Positions 33,057 through 41,672 of a stretch of DNA of 64,000 nt are shown here, one piece after another (positions within the stretch are counted from its first letter, which is position 1; each line of letters starts with the position of its first letter). This stretch comes from Burkholderia cenocepacia (GTDB lineage Bacteria; Pseudomonadota; Gammaproteobacteria; Burkholderiales; Burkholderiaceae), in contig NZ_UAQZ01000001.1 in the NCBI RefSeq assembly GCF_900446215.1, forward strand, positions 868,001 to 932,000, read 5' to 3'. Below the pieces are notes generated by a model. That model was not told the origin of the DNA. It saw only the letters and a list, made by a program, of their open reading frames with translations, and searched no databases. The translations under genes and the position numbers were made by a program.

Positions 33057-33427
33057 ATATTTTTGATCGACGCGCGCATGACGCCGCGCCGCCCGGCAGC
33101 TTCGCACCATTCCGGCACGGCAATCGTTCATCCGGCGCAAGGTCCGCACCGGCCGGCCGAATTGTCCAGTTCACCCAAATATTTTTCCGGCGTTCGTGCA
33201 GGTCCGCACGCAAACATCGGATGATTCGACCCTGCCGCACCGTACGGCGCGTTGCCATCCGGCCCCACCACCGAGCCCGGTGCATCAGGGGATTCCCGGT
33301 ATTTTTTCGCATTTTCTTCGAAATAACGGGTGACATACTTGCCCCCCGTTGCGCTCCGTGCGAGCGCGCTTTCCGATCCAGCCGGCCGCCTGTCATGCGC
33401 TGCGCGTCCGCCCGGGTCGCACAGGAC
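33057..33427. other. Intergenic gap upstream of the PAP2 gene
   Basis: About 370 bp after the terminator. No coding frame was supported on either strand. An A+T-rich patch at about 33297-33345 (TATTTTTTCGCATTTTCTTCG, then GACATACTTG) is the likely promoter of the PAP2 phosphatase gene. Confidence 0.45.
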
Positions 33428-34120
33428 ATGAACGATTTCGACACCACGATCCAGATCTTCCTCACCCACGTGACGTTCGGCCCGTTGATGAATCACGCGA
33501 TCCGCGTGATCGCGGGCCTCTACACGTTCAAGGGCTTCGTGCTCGTTCCCGTGCTGTGCTGGCTGTGGTTCCAGCCCGGCCCTAACCGCGAACGGCAACG
33601 CGAACGGGTCGTCGCCACCGTCGCGAGCGGGCTCGTCGCGCTCGCCGTCGGCCGCGTGCTCGCCCAGGTGCTGCCGTTCCGCGTACGGCCGATCTACAAC
33701 CCCGACCTGCACCTGCACTTTCCGTCGGCCGGACTGCGCGCGGCGACGCTGCAGACATGGAGTTCGTTTCCGAGCGATCACGCGATGCTGTGGATGGCGA
33801 TCGCGACCGGCATCTTCATCATCGCGCGCCGCGTCGGCATCGTCGCGCTGCTGTATTCGGTCGTGTTCATCTGCCTGCCGCGCGCGTATCTCGGCTTTCA
33901 CTATCCGACCGACCTGATCGCGGGCGCGGCGATCGGCATCGCGATCGCGTGGCTGCTGACGCGCGACGCGATCCGGTCGCGCTTCGCGCCGCGGGTGCTG
34001 GAGATGATCCGGCGCTTCCCCGCGCCCGCCTATACGCTCGCGTTCCTGCTGTGCTTCGAGCTGATCACGCAGTTCGACGAACTGCTGACGCTCGCGCAGT
34101 CGGCCACGCGCACGATGTGA
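33428..34120 (+). CDS. PAP2-family membrane phosphatase
   Basis: A 230-residue protein with about six membrane helices and the three acid phosphatase motifs: RVRPIYNPD (KxxxxxxRP), SSFPSDHAML (PSGH) and RAYLGFHYPTDLIAG (SRxxxxxHxxxD). Enzymes of this type remove phosphate from lipids such as undecaprenyl diphosphate or phosphatidic acid at the periplasmic face. The ATG at 33428 follows CAGGAC. Single gene. Specificity is unknown. Confidence 0.9.
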   Translation: MNDFDTTIQIFLTHVTFGPLMNHAIRVIAGLYTFKGFVLVPVLCWLWFQPGPNRERQRERVVATVASGLVALAVGRVLAQVLPFRVRPIYNPDLHLHFPSAGLRAATLQTWSSFPSDHAMLWMAIATGIFIIARRVGIVALLYSVVFICLPRAYLGFHYPTDLIAGAAIGIAIAWLLTRDAIRSRFAPRVLEMIRRFPAPAYTLAFLLCFELITQFDELLTLAQSATRTM

Positions 34121-34219
34121 CAGGCCGCCGCGCAATGGTGCTGCTGCTGTCGTTCCGTCGCCCCGGCGCGCGATGCCGGCCATGCGCCGCGGCCGCGCGC
34201 CGTGCGACGGCCGCACCCG

Positions 34220-34879
34220 TCAGTCGCGATCGGGTGCACCGAGCGGAAAGAACGAACGATACGGCCGCGCCTCGTCGACCGCCCGCGCAAACGACGGCCG
34301 CGCAAGCAGACGCTGGCGGTACGCGATCACGTTCGCGAACGCCGGATCGATCCGGTGCGTCCAGTCCGCGTAGAACAGGAACGGCGCCGCGCCGCAATCG
34401 GCGAGGCTGAAATGGTCGCCGGCCGCCCATTCGCGCTCGGCCATCGTCCTGTCGAGCCACGCATACGACGTGTCGAGCATCGCGCGCGCATCGGCCACCC
34501 CGCGCGCATCGCGCTCGGCTTCCGGCCGCAGCGCATCGAACACGACCTTCTGCTGCGGCGTCGCCACGTAGTTGTCGAAGAAGCGGTCCATCGTCCGCAC
34601 CTCGAGCGCGGCGCGCGGATCGTCGGGCAGCAGACGCACCGGGCCCGGATGGTTCAGGCCGAGATATTCGATGATGATCGTCGCCTCGATCACCGTGCGG
34701 CCCGCGTCGACGAGCACCGGGAAGCGCTTCAGCGGCCACAGCGCGGCCAGTTCCTGCATCGGCTTCGGGTCGTCGTGCGCGAGCACGCGATAGTCGAACG
34801 GCGTGCCGTTCTCGTATAGCGCGGTCAGCACCTTCTGGCAGTAGGACGAAAAGGGATGGGCGTAAAGCGTCGGCATCAT
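34220..34879 (-). CDS. Glutathione S-transferase
   Basis: A 219-residue GST: thioredoxin domain MMPTLYAHPFSSYCQKVLTALYENGTPFDYRVL with cysteine or serine near residue 11 as the likely activating residue, LKRFPVLVDAGRTVIEATIIIEYL (cis-Pro and ET/EA site), and C-terminal helices with HFSLADCGAAPFLFYADW. Start: one of two adjacent ATGs at 34879/34876. No operon partner is clear; the gene next upstream on the same strand is the persulfide dioxygenase-rhodanese fusion, a glutathione-linked sulfur enzyme, so a shared role in thiol stress is possible. Confidence 0.9.
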   Translation of the reverse strand: MMPTLYAHPFSSYCQKVLTALYENGTPFDYRVLAHDDPKPMQELAALWPLKRFPVLVDAGRTVIEATIIIEYLGLNHPGPVRLLPDDPRAALEVRTMDRFFDNYVATPQQKVVFDALRPEAERDARGVADARAMLDTSYAWLDRTMAEREWAAGDHFSLADCGAAPFLFYADWTHRIDPAFANVIAYRQRLLARPSFARAVDEARPYRSFFPLGAPDRD

Positions 34880-35004
34880 CGTGGGGTCTCTCTGGGTTTC
34901 GGCGCCGCGTCGTGCGGCGCCACGTGATCGGATACCTTGACGACGAACGGCGCCCGGCCGTTTCGACATCGGTCCGACATTTTTTCGAGGGACTGCCTGG
35001 GCCG

Positions 35005-36075
35005 CTACGATCGGCCGTCCATCACGACACGCCCTTCCGCGCGCCAGCGCAGCATCCCGCCGCCGAGATTCGCGACCGCGTCGAAGCCGGCCTTCCTGAG
35101 GATCACGGTCGCCTGCGCGGAGCGCCCGCCAGCCCGGCATACGGTCACGACCGGCCGGTCGCGCGCGATCTCGCCGGTGCGCGCGGCCAGTTCGCCGAGC
35201 GGGATCGGCGTCGCGCCCGGCAGATGGCCGAGCGGGCCCGTGAATTCGTCCGGTTCGCGCACGTCGACGACCTGCACGGCCGGCAGATGATCCTCGAGCC
35301 ATTGCGGATCGATTTCCCAGAAGCCGGCGAACGTATAGACGAGCGGCGCCCAGTCGGCTGCCGCCTGCGCATCGGGCGCGTTCGCGGCGACCCCGCACTG
35401 CAGGTTCGCCGGCACCGCGACGTCGATCTGACGCGGATGCGCGAGCCCGAGGTTGCGCATGTAGCCCGCGAAATCGTCCTCGCTGAGATCGCCGCCGAGG
35501 CGCGGGTTGAAGCGCCGCTCCTCGCCGACGCTCGTCACCGCGAGCCCGCGATAGTCGTGCGCCGGGTACAGCAGGCACGCGGCCGGCAGCGTGAAGAGCC
35601 GCCCGTGCACCGCGCGATACAGCGCGCGCGGGTCGCCCTGCTGGAAGTCGGTGCGGCCGGTGCCGCGGATCAGCAGGCAATCGCCGGTGAACGCCATCGA
35701 TTCGTCGTCGAGCACGAGGCTGATGCAGCCGCTCGTGTGGCCGGGCGTCGCGCGCACGGTCAGGTAGCGTGAACCGAACGCACAGCGGTCGCCGTCGTTC
35801 AGGTAGCGGTCGGCGCCTTGCGCGCCGCTCGCGGCCGAGATCGCGATCGCGCTGCCGGTGCGCTGCTTCAGCAGCCAGGCGCCCGTCACGTGATCGGCAT
35901 GCACGTGCGTGTCGACGGTCGCGACGAGCCGCAGCCCGAGTTCGTCGAGCAGCGCCGCGTCGCGGCGTACCTGCTCGAACACCGGATCGATCAACAGCGC
36001 CTCGCGCGATGCGCCGTCGGCGAGCAGATACGTGTACGTCGACGATTGCGGGTCGAAAAGTTGCCGGAAGATCAT
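35005..36075 (-). CDS. Persulfide dioxygenase-rhodanese fusion (ETHE1-like)
   Basis: A 356-residue two-domain protein. Residues 1-230: metallo-beta-lactamase fold of the ETHE1/persulfide dioxygenase type, with THVHADH (H57, H59, D61, H62), TPGHTSGCISLVL, FTGDCLLIRGTGRTDFQ (Asp) and PAHDYRG (His). Residues about 260-356: rhodanese with active-site Cys in VTVCRAGGRSAQAT. The natural fusion (known from B. phytofirmans as PRF) oxidises glutathione persulfide to sulfite and makes or uses thiosulfate. It detoxifies H2S-derived sulfur in the cytosol. The ATG at 36075 is used; the frame to 36207 carries no coding bias. Divergent from an ArgP-like regulator. Confidence 0.93.
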   Translation of the reverse strand: MIFRQLFDPQSSTYTYLLADGASREALLIDPVFEQVRRDAALLDELGLRLVATVDTHVHADHVTGAWLLKQRTGSAIAISAASGAQGADRYLNDGDRCAFGSRYLTVRATPGHTSGCISLVLDDESMAFTGDCLLIRGTGRTDFQQGDPRALYRAVHGRLFTLPAACLLYPAHDYRGLAVTSVGEERRFNPRLGGDLSEDDFAGYMRNLGLAHPRQIDVAVPANLQCGVAANAPDAQAAADWAPLVYTFAGFWEIDPQWLEDHLPAVQVVDVREPDEFTGPLGHLPGATPIPLGELAARTGEIARDRPVVTVCRAGGRSAQATVILRKAGFDAVANLGGGMLRWRAEGRVVMDGRS

Positions 36076-36355
36076 GGCTCGGTTGCTCCGTCGCTTGTTC
36101 TTCAGTGGAGTGTAGCCGGGCTCGTGTGCCGCCTGTCGTCGTCGGGCACCGGCATCGGCATGACGACATCGCCGCCGCGTTTCGCGCATGCATACAGCGT
36201 AGATCAAAATGCCCGCGCCGCCGCGCCCCCATACGCGGCAACCGATTCCAACGACGAATCGCGCATGGCGGGACGATTCGCCGCGCCGGGACGGCGGCCC
36301 ACGCTGCCTTACACTACGGCCTGTTCTCGTCTCCGCTCACAGGAATGCCCCCGAC

Positions 36356-37261
36356 ATGTCGATGACGATCGATCCGAAGCAGGCCGCCGCGCTGCTGGCC
36401 GTCGCCGACACCGGCAGCTTCGAGCAGGCGGCCGTGCGCCTGCACGTAACCGCGTCCGCCGTCACGCAGCGGGTCCGCGCGCTGGAAGCGAGCCTCGGCA
36501 CGCCGCTCGTGCTGCGCACGCGGCCGTGCCGCCCGACGGTGGCCGGACAGCGCGTGCTGCAGCACCTGCGCCGCGTCGCGCTGCTGCAGGCCGACCTGCA
36601 GAGCACGCTCGCGACCGAACGCGAATCGCCGATCTCCGTGACGATCGCGCTGAACGCCGACAGCCTCGGCACCTGGTTCCTGCCCGCGCTGACGTCCGTG
36701 CTCGCCGGCGAACGGATCCTGTTCGAGCTGATCGTCGAGGATCAGGATCACACGTTCGCGCTGCTGGAAAGCGGAATGGCGGTCGGCTGCGTGACGACCG
36801 AGCCGAAGCCGATGCGCGGCTGCATCGCGACGCCGCTCGGCACGATGCGCTACCGGCTGCTCGCGGCCGCCGCGTTCGCGGTGCGCTGGTTTCCGCGCGG
36901 GCTGAACCGCACGAGCGCACGCAAGGCCCCCGTCGTCGCGTATTCGCGGCGCGACACGCTGCAATCGTCGTTTCTGAAGGAGAAGTTCGGGCTGCCGGAC
37001 GGCGCCTACCCGTGCCATTACGTGCCGGGCACTCATGCGCACTTCGCGGCCGTGCGGCACGCGCTCGGCTACGCGATGGTGCCAGAGCCGCTGATCGGCA
37101 CCGCGCCGCTCGATACGCAGGGGCTCGTCGATCTCGCGCCCGCGCATCCGACCGACGTCACGCTGTACTGGCACGCGTGGACCGTGCAGTCGCCGACGAT
37201 GGCGTCGCTGTCGGAGCGGGTCGTCGAAGCGGCGCGCCGGTTGCTCGCGCCGCTGCCGTAA
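36356..37261 (+). CDS. LysR-family regulator of the ArgP/LysG type
   Basis: A 301-residue regulator whose HTH LLAVADTGSFEQAAVRLHVTASAVTQRVRALEASLGTPLVLRTRPCRPTVAGQRVLQHLRRVALLQADL and the TFALLESGMAVGCVTTEPKPMRGCIATPLG segment are characteristic of ArgP (IciA)/LysG. Members control arginine/lysine exporters such as ArgO/LysE. No LysE-type exporter is next to it in this window; the divergent neighbour is the persulfide dioxygenase fusion. The ATG at 36356 was picked because it is the first Met before the conserved DPKQAAALLAVA. Confidence 0.87.
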   Translation: MSMTIDPKQAAALLAVADTGSFEQAAVRLHVTASAVTQRVRALEASLGTPLVLRTRPCRPTVAGQRVLQHLRRVALLQADLQSTLATERESPISVTIALNADSLGTWFLPALTSVLAGERILFELIVEDQDHTFALLESGMAVGCVTTEPKPMRGCIATPLGTMRYRLLAAAAFAVRWFPRGLNRTSARKAPVVAYSRRDTLQSSFLKEKFGLPDGAYPCHYVPGTHAHFAAVRHALGYAMVPEPLIGTAPLDTQGLVDLAPAHPTDVTLYWHAWTVQSPTMASLSERVVEAARRLLAPLP

Positions 37262-37424
37262 CGCGCCGGCAGCCGCGCCGGCGATCGATACGGTCGGCCG
37301 GCGCGGTACGCACTCCGACGAGAAAGTCGGCCGCGCCGCCTATACTTTTTCCATCGGCCTCGCGAACGCGCCGCGCGGCCGATCGTCCAGGTCCGGCCGT
37401 TCCCTTTCATGTGAGGAGAACATC

Positions 37425-37637
37425 ATGTCCCGCCGCTATATCGATTGCCGCGAGTTTCCCAGCGCGATGCATTGCTCGGTCGCGATTTCCGCCGACTCCG
37501 ACAACGAACTGCTGGAGGCCGCCGTGCAACACGCGGTCTCGGTCCACCAGCACACCGACAGCGCCGAACTGCGCACGCAGCTGAAATCGCTGTTCCACGA
37601 CGGCACGCCGCCCGCCGACACGCCGCGGCAGGCGTAA
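37425..37637 (+). CDS. DUF1059 family small protein
   Basis: A 70-residue protein: YIDCREFPSAMHCSVAISADSDNELLEAAVQHAVSVHQHTDSAELRTQLKSLFHD, with the CxxFP and VxxAxxVHxH features of DUF1059. The start has GAGGAGA upstream. Stand-alone, function unknown. Confidence 0.85.
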   Translation: MSRRYIDCREFPSAMHCSVAISADSDNELLEAAVQHAVSVHQHTDSAELRTQLKSLFHDGTPPADTPRQA

Positions 37638-37741
37638 TCCGCCGGCACGGCAACGATCGACCGACGACGCGCCGCGTCAACCCTCCGCGTCCTGCGTCAT
37701 GCCACGTCGCGCCGGCCCGTCGCCGGCCGACGCACTCCGCT

Positions 37742-38755
37742 TCACGCGCGCCGCTGCGAGAAGTACTCGCCGACCGCGCCGAGGAACGTGTCGATGTCCG
37801 CGCGCGACACGTCGCAGTGGGTGACGAAGCGCGACGCATACAGCATCTGCGTGAGAATCCCGCGCTCCTTGAGCCATGCCTCGAGCGGCGCGCAATCGGC
37901 TTCGGGGAATTGCGCGAACACCATGTTCGTCGCATGCGACAGCACCTTCACCGAGTCGATGCGCGCGAGCCCATCGGCGAGATGCGCGGCATTCGCGTGA
38001 TCGTCCGCGAGCCGCTCGACGTTGTGATCGAGCGCATACAGGCACGCCGCCGCGAGAATGCCCGACTGCCGCATCCCGCCGCCCAGCACCTTGCGCCAGC
38101 GCTGCGCGCGCTCGATCAGCGCACGGCTGCCGACCAGCACCGAGCCGACCGGCGCACCGAGCCCTTTCGAGAAGCAGATCGACACGGTGTCGAACGGCGC
38201 GCACAACGCGGCGATCGGGCGACCCGATGCAACCGCCGCATTGCAGACGCGCGCGCCGTCGAGATGCGTGGACAGCCCGCGGCTGCGCGCGAACGCGACG
38301 GCTTCCTGCACATAGCCTTCCGGCAAGACCTGGCCGCCGATCGTGTTTTCGAGCGCGAGCAGGCGCGTGCGGGCAAAGTGATTGTCGAGCGGCTTGATCG
38401 CCGCAGCGATCTTCGCAAGCGGCAGCGTGCCGTCCGGCGCGTTCTCGATCGGTTGCGGCTGGATGCTGCCGAGCACGGCCGCGCCGCCGCCTTCGTACTT
38501 GTAGGTGTGCGCGAGTTGGCCGACGATGTACTCGTCGCCGCGCTCGCAATGCGACATCAGCGCGGCCAGGTTGCTCTGCGTGCCGCTCGGGAAAAACAGG
38601 CCGGCTTCCTTGCCGGCCCGCTCGGCCGTCACCGCCTGCAGGCGCAGGACGGTCGGGTCGTCGCCCCAGACGTCGTCGCCGGTTTCGGCGGCGGTCATTG
38701 CAGCCAGCATCGCCTGGCTCGGACGTGTCACGGTATCGCTGCGTAAATCGATCAT
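37742..38755 (-). CDS. ltaE: Low-specificity L-threonine aldolase
   Basis: A 337-residue PLP enzyme splitting L-threonine/allo-threonine to glycine and acetaldehyde. Seen are the N-terminal MIDLRSDTVTRPSQAMLAAMTAAETGDDVWGDDPTV signature, HLDGARVCNA (PLP Asp), and the Schiff-base lysine in SICFSKGLGAPVGS. Length and motif order match the family. The ATG at 38755 is used; longer frames to 38836 read through the upstream region. Cytosolic, single gene. Confidence 0.94.
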   Translation of the reverse strand: MIDLRSDTVTRPSQAMLAAMTAAETGDDVWGDDPTVLRLQAVTAERAGKEAGLFFPSGTQSNLAALMSHCERGDEYIVGQLAHTYKYEGGGAAVLGSIQPQPIENAPDGTLPLAKIAAAIKPLDNHFARTRLLALENTIGGQVLPEGYVQEAVAFARSRGLSTHLDGARVCNAAVASGRPIAALCAPFDTVSICFSKGLGAPVGSVLVGSRALIERAQRWRKVLGGGMRQSGILAAACLYALDHNVERLADDHANAAHLADGLARIDSVKVLSHATNMVFAQFPEADCAPLEAWLKERGILTQMLYASRFVTHCDVSRADIDTFLGAVGEYFSQRRA

Positions 38756-38872
38756 CGCTGTGCCCTGAGAAAACGCGAGCCGGCATCCCTGCGTCCGGCC
38801 CTGCCGAAAACGAGACTCAGAGTGTACGCAATTCACGCAGCGCGTGCCGATGGAGGCACGCGATCGCGCGGA

Positions 38873-39424
38873 TCAGTATCGCGGCGGCGGCGGCTGGACG
38901 CCCGCCGGCGGCATCGGCGGCGCCGCGCGCGGCGCCGTGCCGTATCCGCTACCGCCATACCCGCCGCCGCTTCCCCCGCTCATGCCGCCCGGCACCGGCA
39001 CACGGTTGCCGGTCGCATACATGCACTGCAGATACGCATAGTCGTAGCGGCGCTGAACGTCGTAGGCCGAACCCTGCGCGGCGCCCGCACCGACGACGCT
39101 GCCCGCGAGCAGCCCCGCGCCCGCGCCGACCGCCGCGCCGGTGCCGCCGTTGAACGCGGCGCCGGCCGCCGCGCCGAGCGCGGTGCCGACGGCCGCGCTG
39201 CCGACCGCGCTCGCGGTCGACGCCTGCCCGGCGCTCACGCTGCCCGATTGCTGGAACGCATACTGCCGGCAACTGCCGTCATCCGCGCGGAACTGGTCGA
39301 ACGACTTGCCGGTGCCCGGCAGCGCCATCACGCTCGGCCCGCTCGGCAGGTAGGCGCACGCGCCGAGCAGCGCGGCCAGCGCCAGAACGGCCGGCACGCG
39401 CAGCGGTCGAAATACGGTGTTCAT
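38873..39424 (-). CDS. Glycine-zipper lipoprotein
   Basis: A 183-residue lipoprotein with signal VPAVLALAALLGAC (lipobox LGAC, Cys23), a region GTGKSFDQFRADDGSCRQYAFQQSG typical of the YMGG-like family, then a glycine zipper SAAVGTALGAAAGAAFNGGTGAAVGAGAGLLAGSVVGAG and a Gly/Pro-rich C-terminus. Found in many Burkholderia; an envelope protein of unknown function. The next gene downstream-of-strand, a Pro/Tyr-rich exported protein, lies 13 bp upstream and is probably co-transcribed. Confidence 0.85.
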   Translation of the reverse strand: MNTVFRPLRVPAVLALAALLGACAYLPSGPSVMALPGTGKSFDQFRADDGSCRQYAFQQSGSVSAGQASTASAVGSAAVGTALGAAAGAAFNGGTGAAVGAGAGLLAGSVVGAGAAQGSAYDVQRRYDYAYLQCMYATGNRVPVPGGMSGGSGGGYGGSGYGTAPRAAPPMPPAGVQPPPPRY

Positions 39425-39437
39425 CGTCGCGCCTCCG

Positions 39438-39761
39438 TCATTGCGGCCGCGCCGGCACCGCGCGCCAGCCCGACTTGCAGGTCTTCACATGCGGGTAGTA
39501 ATGCTTCGACGCGTCGCAGTAGTACCAGAGGTCCGCGTCGCCGTCGTCCTGCGGCTGCCCCTTCTCGACATACTCGGGCGGCGGCGGAGCGACCGGCACC
39601 GCGACGACGGGCGGCGGGTAGTAGTACGGCGCAGGGACGACCGGGGCGTAATACGGGTAGCCGGGGCCGATATAGACCCCGACCCGGGCGGCATGCGCCA
39701 CGCCGCCCGTCGCGACCGCGAGCGCGGCCGCCGCGCCCAGCGCGAGCTTCAATCCATTCAC
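39438..39761 (-). CDS. Small exported Pro/Tyr-rich protein
   Basis: A 107-residue protein starting at GTG 39761 (GGAGAA upstream): VNGLKLALGAAAALAVATGGVAHAARVG is a signal peptide cleaved after AHA, followed by a YxPPPVVAVPVAPPPPEYVEKGQP repeat-like stretch, and a C-terminal WYYCDASKHYYPHVKTCKSGWRAVPA with two cysteines that may pair. Similar proteins occur next to glycine-zipper lipoproteins. Function unknown. Confidence 0.7.
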   Translation of the reverse strand: MNGLKLALGAAAALAVATGGVAHAARVGVYIGPGYPYYAPVVPAPYYYPPPVVAVPVAPPPPEYVEKGQPQDDGDADLWYYCDASKHYYPHVKTCKSGWRAVPARPQ

Positions 39762-40230
39762 GTCACGTTCTCCGGCAGGCCGGTTCGGCGATCCGAACCA
39801 GGCATCCCGAACGCTACGCCGCACGCGCTCGGGGATCCATTACGGGCCGGCGCGCGAATGTTGCGCGACGTTACCCGTGTGACAGACGCCCCGCCCGTTC
39901 GAACGCTCGCGTTACGCGTTTAACGCATCGAAACCGATCGCCGTCCCGGCACACGGTTTTCGTCTGCGCAAAACCGTTCCGATGACGCGACGCGCCATAT
40001 TGACGCACGTGCGTCAGACCGCCACGCCGCGACCGCGCGCGCCGCGAACGACGTTCTTGATACGAATCAACGATTTATCCCGAAATCGCGCGCGACGGAC
40101 TGGACATCTGCGACGAGTTGGCGCATTTCGCGGTGCAACATCGCGGCACATACTCCAGCCAACCCCGACGCCTGTCCGCCGGGGTCCGCCGGCACCCGCC
40201 GGCGGGTATCGTCAGCCTCGGTCATCTGGT
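39762..40230. other. Upstream region of cioAB
   Basis: 470 bp without a gene. It carries the FNR/ANR box at 40057-40070 and possible promoter sequence downstream of it up to the cioA start. No other palindrome with comparable symmetry was seen. Confidence 0.5.
40057..40070. promoter_or_regulatory. FNR/ANR box upstream of cioAB
   Basis: TTGATACGAATCAA matches the FNR/ANR consensus TTGATnnnnATCAA in every defined position. It lies about 160 bp before the cioA start, on a region otherwise without coding potential. Low-oxygen activation of the cytochrome bd genes is the natural reading. Confidence 0.85.
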
Positions 40231-41643
40231 ATGGACACCGCACTTTCGGCCCTCGATCTGGCCCGCCTGCAATTCGCGTTCACCGTCTCCTTTCACATCG
40301 TCTTTCCGGCGCTGAGCATCGGCCTCGCCAGCTTCATCGCCGTGCTCGAATATCGCTGGCTCAAGACCGGCAAGCAGTACTACAAAACGCTCTGCCTGTT
40401 CTGGTCGAAGATCTTCGCGGTCGCGTTCGGGATGGGCGTCGTCTCCGGCGTCGTGATGAGCTATCAGTTCGGCACCAACTGGTCGGGCTTCTCGAGCTTC
40501 GCCGGCGCCGTCACCGGCCCGCTGCTGATGTACGAGGTCATGACCGCGTTCTTCCTCGAAGCCGGCTTCCTCGGCATCATGCTGTTCGGCTGGAACCGCG
40601 TGAGCCCGCGCGCGCACTTCGGCGCGACGCTGATGGTCGCGATCGGCACGCTGATCTCGACGTTCTGGATCCTCGCATCGAACAGCTGGATGCAGACGCC
40701 GCAGGGCTTCGAGATCGTCGACGGCCGCGTCGTGCCGACCGACTGGTTCGCGATCATCTTCAACCCGTCGTTCCCGTACCGCCTGTTCCACATGGCGATC
40801 GCCGCGTTCATCGTCGCCGCGCTGGTGGTGGCCGCGACGGGTGCGTGGCACCTGCTGAAGGGTCGCCGCGACAAGGGCGTGAAAAAGATGTTCTCGATGG
40901 CGCTGTGGCTGCTGCTCGTGCTCGCGCCGCTGCAGGCCGTGATCGGCGACCAGCACGGCATCAACACGCTGAAGCACCAGCCCGCGAAGATCGCCGCGAT
41001 CGAAGGGCTGTGGGAAACCGAAAAGGGCGGTACCGCGCTGAACCTGTTCGGCATTCCGGACATGCAGGCGGAAACGACCCGCTACGCGGTGAAGGTGCCG
41101 CACCTCGGCAGCCTGATCCTCACGCACAGCTGGGACGGCGAGATCCGCGGTCTGAAGGACTTTCCGCCGGAAGACCGCCCGAATTCGACGGTCGTGTTCT
41201 GGAGCTTCCGGATCATGGTCGGCCTCGGCTTCGCGATGATCGGCCTCGCCGCGCTCGCCTGGCTGCTGCGCCGCCGCGGCCGCCTGTATGAATCGAAGGG
41301 GTTCCAGCGCTTCGCGCTCGCGATGGGCCCGACCGGTTTCGTGTCGCTGCTCGCGGGCTGGGTGACGACCGAAGCCGGCCGCCAGCCGTGGGTCGTGTAT
41401 GGCGTGAAGCGCACTGCGGAAGCCGTGTCGCCGCTGTCGGTGCAGCAGGTCAGCCTGTCGATGATGACGTTCGTGATCGTGTACTTCCTCGTGTTCGGCA
41501 CCGGCGTGTACTACATGCTGAAGCTGATGAAGGCCGGCCCCGCGCTGCCCGACGTCAAGCACGACGACGAACCCGATACGCGCCCCGATCACACCGCGCG
41601 CCGCCCGATGTCGGCCGTCGACGAGCTGATCGAGACCGTCTGA
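40231..41643 (+). CDS. cydA: Cytochrome bd-type quinol oxidase subunit I (CioA/CydA)
   Basis: A 470-residue inner-membrane subunit of the bd terminal oxidase, which oxidises ubiquinol and reduces O2 with haems b558, b595 and d. Nine helices are visible. Conserved residues include LARLQFAFTVSFHIVFPALSIGLA (His19-type haem ligand region), FGTNWSGFSSFAG, GWVTTEAGRQPWVVYGVKRTAEAVSP (haem/quinone region). The Q-loop is short, as in the cyanide-insensitive CioA type. The start ATG at 40231 gives MDTALSALDLARLQF, which fits the family. First gene of an operon with cydB and DUF2474. Confidence 0.95.
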   Translation: MDTALSALDLARLQFAFTVSFHIVFPALSIGLASFIAVLEYRWLKTGKQYYKTLCLFWSKIFAVAFGMGVVSGVVMSYQFGTNWSGFSSFAGAVTGPLLMYEVMTAFFLEAGFLGIMLFGWNRVSPRAHFGATLMVAIGTLISTFWILASNSWMQTPQGFEIVDGRVVPTDWFAIIFNPSFPYRLFHMAIAAFIVAALVVAATGAWHLLKGRRDKGVKKMFSMALWLLLVLAPLQAVIGDQHGINTLKHQPAKIAAIEGLWETEKGGTALNLFGIPDMQAETTRYAVKVPHLGSLILTHSWDGEIRGLKDFPPEDRPNSTVVFWSFRIMVGLGFAMIGLAALAWLLRRRGRLYESKGFQRFALAMGPTGFVSLLAGWVTTEAGRQPWVVYGVKRTAEAVSPLSVQQVSLSMMTFVIVYFLVFGTGVYYMLKLMKAGPALPDVKHDDEPDTRPDHTARRPMSAVDELIETV

Positions 41644-41672
41644 GCCCATTCCTTTCGCTTACGAGAAAACCT

